DNA of 64,000 nt from Rhodococcus pseudokoreensis (GTDB lineage: Bacteria > Actinomycetota > Actinomycetes > Mycobacteriales > Mycobacteriaceae): the NCBI RefSeq assembly GCF_017068395.1, contig NZ_CP070619.1, positions 4,526,001 to 4,590,000 on the forward strand, in the 5' to 3' direction. Of the stretch, positions 32,796 to 40,555 are shown one piece after another (position 1 is the first letter of the stretch; each line of letters opens with the position of its first letter). The translations under genes were made by a program, and so were the position numbers. A model generated the notes under the pieces. The model was given only the letters and a program-made list of their open reading frames with translations. It ran no database searches and was not told the DNA's origin.

Positions 32796-33218
32796 CTACA
32801 TCAGTTCGTACCCCGCCGCCTGCAGCTCCAGGTAGTCGCGCACCAGCAGGTGGGAACCGGGCGTGGACACCGCGGTCCACGGAATGTGCTTGGGCAGCTG
32901 TAGTGCCAGCGATTCGGGTACGGCTTCGCGGCACCTGATGCCCGCCCGGGCTCGCGGCGTCAGCGAGTTCCACCACGAGTCGAGCACGCACCGGCATTGG
33001 GCGAGGTACTCCGAGAGCGGCCCCTGGAGCATCGCCATCTGCGGAATCGGATCGGGTCCCCCGGTGATGCCCGCGACGCACGAATCCCCGCACACGGCCA
33101 TCACCTGCCCGATGAACTGCGGCGGCATGATGCCTTCGGGGTCTCGCAGCAGGGCGAGGCGCGCGCCGGCGGAGAGCGCTTCATACGCCGTCACGGGGTC
33201 GATGGCCTCGTCACCCAT
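32796..33218 (-). CDS. Hypothetical protein, 140 residues
   Basis: A compact soluble protein with no family that I recognise. It contains PPQFIGQVMAVCGDSCVAG in the middle and a tryptophan pair (LDSWWNSLTPRA), with an acidic-to-neutral composition and normal codon use, so it is likely a real gene. It starts 51 bp after the DUF2867 gene and may form a two-gene operon with it under the same operators. Some (2Fe-2S) or CoA-related roles could be imagined, but nothing in the sequence supports one. Confidence 0.65.
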   Translation of the reverse strand: MGDEAIDPVTAYEALSAGARLALLRDPEGIMPPQFIGQVMAVCGDSCVAGITGGPDPIPQMAMLQGPLSEYLAQCRCVLDSWWNSLTPRARAGIRCREAVPESLALQLPKHIPWTAVSTPGSHLLVRDYLELQAAGYELM

Positions 33219-33269
33219 GCCACGAAGGTACCCGGCCGGGGCCGTCTCCTATCGGGAACAGCGATTTGT

Positions 33270-33860
33270 TCATTTCGCGGCGTAGTCACGCCAGGCGCGT
33301 TCCCATTGCCGGGTCAGGGCCGGGTAGACGAGGAGATGCCGGAACGGTGCGATGGCGGCCATGTAGAGCCGCCCGAACCGGCCGTTGGGTTTGACGAGGA
33401 CCGTCATCTGTAGCCCGTAGTCGCCGTCCGCTCCCTGCACCCAGCCGAGATGCATCACGGTGTGCACGGTCTTGTTCGCGAGTTCGCGGGCGGCCTCCCG
33501 GTCGAGTTCGTAGACCGCGGTGAGCGGCATGCCCGCGTCGTCGGGGCCGCGGGGAGCGGCGCGGAGGTCGTCGGGCAGGCGGTCGCGGAGCGAGGTGACC
33601 CGTTCGCCGACGCCCGCCGACGGATCGTCCCAGCCGAACAGTTCGCCGAGCTTCCAGCGGACGGCGAACAGGAACCGCACCACCCGGGGCTGTTTCGCGA
33701 GTCCGCCCCGGCCCCGCATCGCGGCGAGCATTCTGGGGAAGTCGTCCGGACCGGCTCCCGGAGTGCGGTACGACCACACGTCCTCGACGTCGAAGTCGCT
33801 GGTGAATTCGTGGATGCGCCAGGGCTGCTCGGTGTAGGTGGCCTCTGCTATTCGTGGCAC
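33270..33860 (-). CDS. DUF2867 family protein
   Basis: A 196-residue protein from GTG 33860. An in-frame ATG at 33896 would add 12 residues but lies between the two operator palindromes. Features typical of DUF2867 include FLFAVRWKLGELFGWDD, MPLTAVYELDREAARELANK, VHTVMHLGWV and a C-terminal RHLLVYPALTRQWERAW. Members are small proteins of unknown function, often next to TetR regulators or oxidoreductases. Here it is divergent from a TetR gene and shares a control region of two near-identical palindromes, so it is probably that regulator's target. Confidence 0.8.
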   Translation of the reverse strand: MPRIAEATYTEQPWRIHEFTSDFDVEDVWSYRTPGAGPDDFPRMLAAMRGRGGLAKQPRVVRFLFAVRWKLGELFGWDDPSAGVGERVTSLRDRLPDDLRAAPRGPDDAGMPLTAVYELDREAARELANKTVHTVMHLGWVQGADGDYGLQMTVLVKPNGRFGRLYMAAIAPFRHLLVYPALTRQWERAWRDYAAK

Positions 33861-33874
33861 TGTCGTCCCCGATC

Positions 33875-33890
33875 TATACGGCACCGTATA
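33875..33890. promoter_or_regulatory. TetR operator 1 in the divergent control region
   Basis: TATACGGCACCGTATA has perfect seven-base arms around a two-base centre. The related copy 23 bp to the right makes a tandem, one site per two helical turns, which suits two repressor dimers. Confidence 0.7.
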
Positions 33891-33897
33891 TTTCATC

Positions 33898-33913
33898 TAT
33901 ACGGTACCGTACA
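33898..33913. promoter_or_regulatory. TetR operator 2 in the divergent control region
   Basis: TATACGGTACCGTACA repeats operator 1 with small changes and has a fully palindromic ACGGTACCGT core. It ends 30 bp before the likely TetR start, so bound repressor would cover the promoter of its own gene. Confidence 0.7.
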
Positions 33914-33942
33914 AATTGACCACGATCAATGGAGGTGGACCG

Positions 33943-34494
33943 ATTCCCGCCGTCGCCCGCACCACACGAGACCGCTGGATAGAGGCCGGCCTCGACGCCC
34001 TCGCGCGGGGCGGACCGGACGCCGTCCGCATCGAGGCACTCGCCGCCGAACTCGGCGTCACGAAGGGCGGGTTCTACGGCTACTTCGACGGCAGGCCCGC
34101 GTTGCTCGCGGAGATGCTCGACGAGTGGGAACGCCGCTGCACCAAGGCCGTCATCGCCCAGGCCGACGCCGAAGGCGGCGACGCGGCCGAGCGGATCCGG
34201 CGCGTGGGTCAACTCACCTACTCGGAGGACCTGCACCGGATCGACCTCGCGATCCGGGCGTGGGCGCACCACGACCCGTCCGTCGCGGCACGCCTGCAGC
34301 GCATCGACAACGAGCGGATGCAGTTCCTGCGCACCATGTTCGGCACCTTCATCACCGACCCCGACGAGATCGAGGCGCGCAGCACCCTGATGTTCGGGCT
34401 CGCCATCGGCCGCCATTTCATCGTCGCCGACCACCCCGGGTACACCAAACGCGAAGCCCTCCAGCTGGCCGGGGAATTCCTCCTGCGCCCGTGA
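33943..34494 (+). CDS. TetR-family transcriptional regulator
   Basis: About 183 residues. The N-terminal helix-turn-helix is typical of TetR: RDRWIEAGLDALARGG, then IEALAAELGVTKGGFYGYF near residues 30-50, followed by an all-helical ligand and dimer domain. The start is unusual. The frame is open from 33838, but that region is the operator array. A textbook GGAGGTGG lies at 33931-33938 with an in-frame ATT at 33943 and no ATG or GTG before residue 60 of the domain. TTG 33916 is the only other near-cognate option and lacks a ribosome site. It probably represses itself and the DUF2867 gene. Confidence 0.85.
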   Translation: MPAVARTTRDRWIEAGLDALARGGPDAVRIEALAAELGVTKGGFYGYFDGRPALLAEMLDEWERRCTKAVIAQADAEGGDAAERIRRVGQLTYSEDLHRIDLAIRAWAHHDPSVAARLQRIDNERMQFLRTMFGTFITDPDEIEARSTLMFGLAIGRHFIVADHPGYTKREALQLAGEFLLRP

Positions 34495-34512
34495 CGCTCC
34501 CCTCGGCGCCGA

Positions 34513-35325
34513 TCAGACCTCCGGAGGGGGCGGTGCCGACAGAATCATGGTCGGGTCGGTGCGCCGGAGGGCGTCGACGGCGGAGTCGCGGTCGCGGCGT
34601 TCGAGGGCGTCGACGAGATCTTCCATGACCTGGGCGAGTCCGTCCAGGTGCACGTCCGGTGCGGTGGCCTCGAGCACCGCGCGCAGGTAGGACACTCCGA
34701 CGTCCATGATGCTCAGGTAGAGGGTGTCGAGGAGGATGCCCTTGCCGATGCCGGCGAGGTGGGCGTGCAGTTCCCAGCACGCCCACACGAAGTCGGACGT
34801 CGCCGCGGAGTTGCGGGCGCGGCGCACCTCCCACAACCGCTCCGAGAACGTTTCCTGGTCGGCGAGCGTCATCTGCCGCAGCGCCTCCTCGATCAGCAGG
34901 GGCGCGATCGCGTCTCGGATCTGGACGGCTTCGGCGAAGGCGGCGTGGTCGCCGGCGGCGGCGCGAAACCACCCGTTCATCCGGGACAGCGGGGAGGGGT
35001 CGCAGGCGAAGATGCCGCCGCCCGGGCCCGGGCGTGAGGTGATGACGCCGCGCGCCTGCGCGAGTTTGATCGCCTCGTTCATGGTCCCGACCGAGAACCC
35101 GCAGATCTTCCGGAGATCGTCCTTGCTCCCGATGCGTTCGCCGGCCAGTGCGCCGGCGGCGAGGCGGGCGATCTGACCGGCAGCCTGCTCCGCGCGCGAA
35201 CCGCCGAGCGACACCTTGGACGGGAGATTCTCTGGGTGAGGCCACATTTCACGTGAGTAGGCGGGTCCCTCGAAGTCCGCAACTTCGGGGGCGAGGACGT
35301 CCTCGTCGCCGTCGGTGCCGCTCAT
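34513..35325 (-). CDS. GntR-family regulator with FCD-type effector domain
   Basis: A 270-residue regulator. A winged helix-turn-helix occupies about residues 45-110 (IGSKDDLRKICGFSVGTMNE, then LAQARGVITSRPGPGGGIF), and an all-helical FCD-like domain follows (FAEAVQIRDAIAPLLIEEAL, FHAHLAGI-type metal or ligand site as ELHAHLAGIGKG). ATG 35325 has GAGAGGAG upstream. It is divergent from the ten-gene aromatic operon with 156 bp between them and a palindrome in the gap, so it is the likely pathway regulator, probably a repressor relieved by a pathway acid. Confidence 0.88.
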   Translation of the reverse strand: MSGTDGDEDVLAPEVADFEGPAYSREMWPHPENLPSKVSLGGSRAEQAAGQIARLAAGALAGERIGSKDDLRKICGFSVGTMNEAIKLAQARGVITSRPGPGGGIFACDPSPLSRMNGWFRAAAGDHAAFAEAVQIRDAIAPLLIEEALRQMTLADQETFSERLWEVRRARNSAATSDFVWACWELHAHLAGIGKGILLDTLYLSIMDVGVSYLRAVLEATAPDVHLDGLAQVMEDLVDALERRDRDSAVDALRRTDPTMILSAPPPPEV

Positions 35326-35366
35326 CGGTCTCCTCTCCGTTCGTGGGGGTCAGTATCGCATCGCTC

Positions 35367-35413
35367 TTGACAAGTGACCGCCTTCACATCACTCTATCAA
35401 TTAATCATGATTA
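35367..35413 (+). promoter_or_regulatory. Candidate promoter and GntR operator of the aromatic operon
   Basis: TTGACA at 35367-35372 is a perfect -35 box; the -10 is less clear (CTCTAT at 35392-35397, 19-bp spacing). A perfect 12-bp palindrome, TAATCATGATTA, lies at 35402-35413, where a bound regulator would sit at the transcription start. The assignment to the GntR protein is positional. Confidence 0.5.
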
Positions 35414-35481
35414 TTTCTCGCCGCTCGGGTGCACGCGGACCGGCGACTCCCCCAGAAGCCTCACCAACCGAAGGACACACC

Positions 35482-36696
35482 ATGACGATCACCGACACCG
35501 CCCCGCACACGACGTCGCCGGTTTCCGAGCGGGAACGCCTGGTCACCGCCGCGCGGGGGCTCGGCCCCCTGCTCCGCGAGAACGCGGCGCGCGCCGAGGC
35601 GGACCGCCGCGTACCGGAGGAGAACATCGCGGCGCTGCGCGAAGCCGGCCTGTTCGACATCACCAAACCTGCACGCTTCGGCGGGGCGCAGGAGGACTTC
35701 CGCACGTTCCTGGAGGTGTCGCTGGAACTCGGCCGGTCGTGCGGGTCCACGGCGTGGGTCACCACGCTGAGCAACGTGACGTCCTTCTTCGTCGGCGCCT
35801 ATCCCGAGTCGGTGCAGCAGGACGTGCTCGGCGCGGATCCGCGCATCGCCACGTGCGGCGTGTTCACCCCGACCTCGACGTCGGTTCGGGTGGACGGCGG
35901 GTACCGGGTCACCGGGCGGTGGGGATTCGCGTCGGCGTCGCACCACGCGAGCTGGGCCAATGTCGGTATCCCCCTGACAAATGCCGACGGTGACGCCGTC
36001 GGGGCGGCGTCGGCGTGGATACCGATGACCGATCTGTCGATCGACAACACCTGGTACGTCGCGGGCATGTCCGGTTCCGGCAGCGACACCCTCGTCGCCG
36101 ACGACGTCTTCGTCCCCGACGCCCGGATCCTGTCGGTCACCGACATGATGGAGGGGCGCACCGCCTCGGAGTTTCAGGACGAAACCCTGTACCACTCCTC
36201 GCTGGTTCCCGTCTTGGCCCTGGTGCTGGTCGGGCCCGTGCTGGGCATGGCGGAAGGCGCCTACGACGCGGTGCTGTCGACCCTGCAGAAGAACAAGCCG
36301 ATCGCGTACTCGTACTACCAGCGGTCGATCGACGCACCCTCCACCCAACTGAACATGGCCGTTGCTCGCTCGCTGATCGATCAGGCCCGCCTGCTCGCGT
36401 TCCGCGGCGCGGACGAGATCGACGCCGCGGCCGCCGCCGGCCGGCAGATGCCGGTCGTCGAACGGGCACGGGCGCGGATGGACGCCGCGCAGGCGGCGAA
36501 TCTGTGCCGCGAGGCGGTCGAGCTGCTGCTCAACGTCAGCGGCGCCGGTAGCTTCGCGCAGGTCAACCCGCTGCAGCGGATCTGGCGCGACCTGGAAACC
36601 AGCTCCCGGCACGCCTTCATCAACCTGAACATCAACCAGGAGATCTACGGGCGCGCCCTGCTCGGCATCGACGAGCAAGTATCGCCCTTCGTCTGA
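35482..36696 (+). CDS. Flavin-dependent monooxygenase, HsaA-like oxygenase component
   Basis: A 404-residue protein with an acyl-CoA-dehydrogenase fold of the group D flavin monooxygenase type (HsaA, NcnH, HpaB relatives), which use reduced flavin supplied by a separate reductase to hydroxylate phenols. Features include RVPEENIAALREAGLFDIT at the N-terminus, ELGRSCGSTAWVTTL, GGYRVTGRWGFASASHHASW and the C-terminal SSRHAFINLNINQEIYGRAL. ATG 35482 follows AAGGA. It opens the operon, and the reductase gene is at 38357. The substrate is likely an aromatic acid or phenol that needs ortho-hydroxylation before ring cleavage. Confidence 0.85.
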   Translation: MTITDTAPHTTSPVSERERLVTAARGLGPLLRENAARAEADRRVPEENIAALREAGLFDITKPARFGGAQEDFRTFLEVSLELGRSCGSTAWVTTLSNVTSFFVGAYPESVQQDVLGADPRIATCGVFTPTSTSVRVDGGYRVTGRWGFASASHHASWANVGIPLTNADGDAVGAASAWIPMTDLSIDNTWYVAGMSGSGSDTLVADDVFVPDARILSVTDMMEGRTASEFQDETLYHSSLVPVLALVLVGPVLGMAEGAYDAVLSTLQKNKPIAYSYYQRSIDAPSTQLNMAVARSLIDQARLLAFRGADEIDAAAAAGRQMPVVERARARMDAAQAANLCREAVELLLNVSGAGSFAQVNPLQRIWRDLETSSRHAFINLNINQEIYGRALLGIDEQVSPFV

Positions 36697-36731
36697 GTCC
36701 TCCCAGACACTATCCGGCACAAGGAATTCCC

Positions 36732-37337
36732 ATGACACTGACACTCGAGCCCGCCTCGCCCCGGCTCGGCACCTCCGAGGGCGACGCCCTCCGGCAACTC
36801 GCGCAGGGACTGCCGATCGTCCTCTCCGATACCGCGGCGGGACGGGGATTCCTCGTCGTCGCCGCGGATCGGGCGTCCACCGCATCGGTGGCCTTCGCGA
36901 TCCGTCACTCGTCCGGATTCCTGCAGATCGCGCTCTCTCGCCACCGGTGTGAGCAGTTGCTGCTTCCCCCGATGGACCCGTTCGAGGGCCGCGGCGATCG
37001 GATGTGTGTCGGCGTGGACGCCGTCCGCGGAACCGGAACCGGGATCTCCGCCGCAGACCGTGCCACCACGGCCCGCGCGCTGGTGGGTGCGGCGGCCCAG
37101 CCCGGTGACTTCACCAGACCCGGCCACCTCGTCCCGGTCTGCGTGGACCGCGCGGACGGCGCGCGTCCCGCCACGGCCGCGGCGATCGCACTGGACCTCT
37201 CCCGGCGAGCCGGGCTGCGGCCCGGAGCGCTGCTCGCCGAGTTGGTCGGACTGGCCGATCCCACCCGGATGATCAGCCGCCCCGAGTCCCTGGCGTTCGC
37301 CGACACCCACCACCTGCCCCTGCTCTCCGTTCACTGA
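36732..37337 (+). CDS. RibB-like protein with degenerate active site
   Basis: A 201-residue protein homologous to 3,4-dihydroxy-2-butanone-4-phosphate synthase (RibB). It keeps the scaffold blocks MCVGVDAVRGTGTGISAADR, PGDFTRPGHLVPVCVD and ALLAELVGLADPTRMISR, and LPPMDP. The acidic catalytic loop DRENEGD of true RibB is replaced by AAGRGFL, and the RxGHTEA active-site histidine segment is changed to ARPATAA. It is therefore unlikely to make the riboflavin precursor. Lying between a flavin monooxygenase and its partner genes, it may act on a flavin or sugar-phosphate-like intermediate, or be a pathway enzyme with a new reaction. Confidence 0.8.
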   Translation: MTLTLEPASPRLGTSEGDALRQLAQGLPIVLSDTAAGRGFLVVAADRASTASVAFAIRHSSGFLQIALSRHRCEQLLLPPMDPFEGRGDRMCVGVDAVRGTGTGISAADRATTARALVGAAAQPGDFTRPGHLVPVCVDRADGARPATAAAIALDLSRRAGLRPGALLAELVGLADPTRMISRPESLAFADTHHLPLLSVH

Positions 37338-37370
37338 GCGGTCGCCCAGATCCGAAAAGGTGTTTCTCCC

Positions 37371-38321
37371 ATGCCACTACACACCCTCACCCGCGTCACG
37401 ATCGGCGTTCCGAACGTCGCCGAGACCGCCGCGTTCTACGATGATTTCGGTCTGACCCGCACCGTTCCGGCCGCCGGTGAGTCCGGCCGGACCGATGCGG
37501 TCTCTTTCGCCACCCTCGACGGCGGCGACCAACTCGAACTGGTCCCCGTGCCCGACCGCCGCCGGCTGATCGGACTCGACGTCGCGGTCGACGACGCCGA
37601 CGACCTGGACCGCATCACGCACGACCTGCAGCGACTGGACCTGCACCCGACCCGCTCCGAGACCGCACTGTCCGTCGTCGACCCCGGCACCGACGTCCGG
37701 GTCCGGGTGGCCATCGGATCCCGAATCATCCAGACCCCGTTCGCTCTTCCCGCGTACAACCTGCCTGGCAACATCGGACGGGACGCCGCCCGCGCCGACG
37801 CGATCGAGCGGACCGGCCGGGTCCGCCCCCGCAAACTCGGGCACGTCGTCATCGGCTCCACCGATCAGCCGGCGAGCGAACGGTTCTTCACCGAGGGCAT
37901 CGGATTCAAGGTCAGCGACCGGGTTCCCGGCATGGCCGCGTTCCTGCGGTGCTCGACCGACCACCACAACGTCCTGGTGCAGGCGGCACCGGTGACGATG
38001 CTCCACCACACCAGTTGGCAGGTCGACGACGTCGACGAGGTCGGCCGCGGCGCCACCACCATGCTGGACAAGGACCCGCAGCGCCACGTCTGGGGTCTCG
38101 GCCGCCACCACATCGGTTCCAACTTCTTCTGGTATCTGAAGGACCCCGCCGGCAATTTCAGCGAGTACTACTCCGACCTCGACTGCATCGTCGACGACCA
38201 GCTGTGGACGCCGCGGGACTGGGAAGGCGCACGTGCCCTGTACAACTGGGGACCGCCGCCCCCGCCGTCGTTCCTCGCGCCCGAAGACCTCGCCGAACTG
38301 ATGACCGGAGTACACGGATGA
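37371..38321 (+). CDS. Extradiol ring-cleavage dioxygenase (vicinal oxygen chelate type)
   Basis: A 316-residue two-domain VOC protein of the BphC/HsaC type, opening catechols by meta cleavage with Fe(II). The three metal ligands are visible: His in KLGHVVIG (near 162), His in LHHTSWQV (near 212) and Glu in FSEYYSD (near 264). The second-shell DHHNVLV motif is present. The N-terminal domain (LTRVTIGVPNVAETAAFY) has lost the metal, as usual. It ends overlapping a possible ATG for the next gene. Together with the monooxygenase it predicts a catecholic intermediate. Confidence 0.87.
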   Translation: MPLHTLTRVTIGVPNVAETAAFYDDFGLTRTVPAAGESGRTDAVSFATLDGGDQLELVPVPDRRRLIGLDVAVDDADDLDRITHDLQRLDLHPTRSETALSVVDPGTDVRVRVAIGSRIIQTPFALPAYNLPGNIGRDAARADAIERTGRVRPRKLGHVVIGSTDQPASERFFTEGIGFKVSDRVPGMAAFLRCSTDHHNVLVQAAPVTMLHHTSWQVDDVDEVGRGATTMLDKDPQRHVWGLGRHHIGSNFFWYLKDPAGNFSEYYSDLDCIVDDQLWTPRDWEGARALYNWGPPPPPSFLAPEDLAELMTGVHG

Positions 38322-38356
38322 TTCCCGTACAGCCCACGGAAGAGAGGAACAGTCCG

Positions 38357-38848
38357 ATGGACGCACACCAGTTCAAGAACTCCATGGCCACGGTCACCGG
38401 GCCCGTCGCCGTCGTCACCGCCCACCTCGACGGCATTCCGCACGGCACCACGGTCAGCTCACTCGCCTCCCTGAGCATGTCGCCGGCGATGATCACCGTC
38501 GCCCTCGACAACGGATCGGCGCTGCTCGCCATCGTGCGGGAAACCGGCACGTTCGGCGTCAACGTCCTCGCCGCCGGACAGCACGAGGCCGCCACCCGCT
38601 TCGCGAGCCGACACGACGACCGGTTCGCCGGTGTGGCATGGGAATTCGCCGACGGACTGCCGCAGCTGACCGGAAGCAGCGCGTGGCTGCGATGCGACGT
38701 GGCCGCGGAAATCCCGGGCGGCGACCACACCCTGCTCCTCGGAACGGTCCGGGACTGCTCGGCCACCGACGCCACGCCGCTGGTGTACAGCCGGCGGACC
38801 TTCGGCACCCACGCGGCACTGCCGGCGCTCGCGGGGGCCGCGTCATGA
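38357..38848 (+). CDS. Flavin reductase component (HsaB/HpaC-like)
   Basis: A 163-residue split-barrel flavin reductase that would supply FMNH2 or FADH2 to the monooxygenase at 35482. Family features are MATVTGPVAVVTA, HGTTVSSLASLSMSPAMI, ALLAIVRETGTFGVNVLA and the C-terminal GDHTLLLGTV. ATG 38357 with AGAGGAA upstream is preferred; an in-frame ATG at 38318, overlapping the previous stop, would add 13 residues. Its last codons overlap the next start (ATGA). Confidence 0.88.
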   Translation: MDAHQFKNSMATVTGPVAVVTAHLDGIPHGTTVSSLASLSMSPAMITVALDNGSALLAIVRETGTFGVNVLAAGQHEAATRFASRHDDRFAGVAWEFADGLPQLTGSSAWLRCDVAAEIPGGDHTLLLGTVRDCSATDATPLVYSRRTFGTHAALPALAGAAS

Positions 38849-39957
38849 CCGCGCGAGCCACGGGCCGGACGGCATTGACCGGTGTCCGGGTCTTCGACGG
38901 GCACAGGCTGTCCGAGCCACGCACCGTCGTCGTCGACGGCACGGTGATCGGCACCGACCCGGCCGGCGCCCGGATCGTCGACGCCGACGGGGCGGTGCTG
39001 TTGCCCGGGCTGATCGACGCCCACATCCACCTGCACGGACTCGACACCCTCGAACAGCTGTGCTCGTGGGGAGTGACCACCGGACTGGACATGGCCACCT
39101 GGCCGGCGTCGCTGGTGTCCTCACTGCGCGACGTCGACGGGCTGACCGACATCCGCAGTCCGGGTATCCCGGTGATCGGTCCGGCCGGTCCGCACTCCCA
39201 CTTCGGGATGCCCGCCGAGGCCCTGGTGCCCGACCGGGACGCCGCCGACCGGTTCGTTGCGGCACGAGTGGCGGAGGGCGCCGACTACGTCAAGATCGTC
39301 CTCGAAGCCCCCGGCGACGGTGGTCCCGATCCGATGGTCGCGCGCGCCGTCGTGGAGGCCGCGCACCGTCTCGGTAAACTGGTTGTCGCACATGCATCCT
39401 CGACGGGAGCCTACGAATTGGCGCTCGACGTGGGTGCCGACGTCCTCACCCACATCCCGAACGGGGAACCGCTCGGCGACAACGTCGTGGCCCGGATGGT
39501 GAGTGGGCGCCGCGTCGCAGTGCCGACCCTGTCGATGATGCAGGCCCTCGCGACGCTGCGCGGGAACCCCGACGCGTTCACCGCCGCGTCCACCAGCGTG
39601 GCCGCTCTCCACCGGGCCGGTGTGCCCGTGCTGGCCGGCACGGACGCCGCGCTGCAACCCGGCCTGCCCCAACTCGTCACGCACGGCGAAAGCCTGCACC
39701 ACGAACTCGAACTGCTCGTCGCCGCAGGCCTGTCGACGGTGGACGCATTGCGTGCGGCGACGGTCCTGCCCGCCCGCCACTTCGGTCTCGACGACCGCGG
39801 GGCCGTCGAACCCGGTCTGCGTGCCGACCTGATCCTCGTCGCCGGCGACCCCCTCGCCGACATCCGTGCCACCCGCAACATCGAACGAATCTGGTGCGGC
39901 GGTGTCGAACACACCTCGGCCCATAGTGCCGCAACCGATGGGAGTACCCGTGCCTGA
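38845..39957 (+). CDS. Metal-dependent amidohydrolase (imidazolonepropionase-like)
   Basis: A 370-residue amidohydrolase. It has a small beta-sandwich made of both ends (RVFDGHRLSEPRTVVVDGTV and VEPGLRADLILVAGDP) around a metal-binding barrel: HIHLHG after GLIDA (near residue 60), a lysine-containing ADYVKIVLE block, LVVAHAS, DVLTHIPN and the catalytic LAGTDAAL. Such enzymes hydrolyse amides, lactams or lactones. ATG 38845 overlaps the reductase stop. The substrate is not evident; a C-N bond in the pathway compound is one possibility. Confidence 0.85.
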   Translation: MTARATGRTALTGVRVFDGHRLSEPRTVVVDGTVIGTDPAGARIVDADGAVLLPGLIDAHIHLHGLDTLEQLCSWGVTTGLDMATWPASLVSSLRDVDGLTDIRSPGIPVIGPAGPHSHFGMPAEALVPDRDAADRFVAARVAEGADYVKIVLEAPGDGGPDPMVARAVVEAAHRLGKLVVAHASSTGAYELALDVGADVLTHIPNGEPLGDNVVARMVSGRRVAVPTLSMMQALATLRGNPDAFTAASTSVAALHRAGVPVLAGTDAALQPGLPQLVTHGESLHHELELLVAAGLSTVDALRAATVLPARHFGLDDRGAVEPGLRADLILVAGDPLADIRATRNIERIWCGGVEHTSAHSAATDGSTRA

Positions 39958-40549
39958 CCCCTCGGACACTGCCGCGGTGATCGACGTCGTCCTCCGCGAG
40001 CGAGCCGGGCGCGACACCGCGCAATGGGACCGGATGCGTTCGGCATTCGCCCCCGACTCCTACGTCAGCCTCAGCTGGTTCACCGGAACCGGCGCCGAAT
40101 TCGTCGACGCCTCGAAAACCATGCACGACCGGGGCAGCCGCGGCTTCCACATGGTCGGTGCGCCCAGCGTCGACATCGTCGGCGACCGGGCACTCGCGCA
40201 CGAGGGAACCACGGTGCACGCGCGCGGAATCCTCGCCGGCGTCGAGCTGGACATCGCCTCGCACGGCCGGCTCTACCAGCGGCTGATCAAGACCGACGGG
40301 ACTTGGCGCATCACCGATCTCACGATGCTCTACTACAAGGACGTCGTCTCCCCGGTGGACCCGGCCGCAGACGTGACCGCGTTGGCGGGCGTCGAGTTCC
40401 CCGTCGACCGCCCGTACAAATACCTCGCCGCGATCCTCGACGCCGCCGGATACACCATCGGCCCCGATCTGCCGGGCCCGGACCGCCCCGCGCTCGTCGA
40501 CCAGTACCTTGCGGCCCACCACACTTGGCTTCACGAACCCCAGGGATAG
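39950..40549 (+). CDS. SnoaL/NTF2-like protein
   Basis: A 199-residue protein from GTG 39950, which has GGGAG upstream and overlaps the previous stop by eight bases. The SnoaL-like cone fold shows as VIDVVLRERAGRDTAQWDRM, FAPDSYVSLSWFTGTGAEFV and a C-terminal strand (GTWRITDLTMLYYKDVVSP). Members act as isomerases, cyclases, hydroxylases or dehydratases. Within this operon it may process a ring-cleavage intermediate. No catalytic residue can be assigned with confidence. Confidence 0.75.
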   Translation: MPDPSDTAAVIDVVLRERAGRDTAQWDRMRSAFAPDSYVSLSWFTGTGAEFVDASKTMHDRGSRGFHMVGAPSVDIVGDRALAHEGTTVHARGILAGVELDIASHGRLYQRLIKTDGTWRITDLTMLYYKDVVSPVDPAADVTALAGVEFPVDRPYKYLAAILDAAGYTIGPDLPGPDRPALVDQYLAAHHTWLHEPQG

Positions 40550-40555
40550 GACCCC

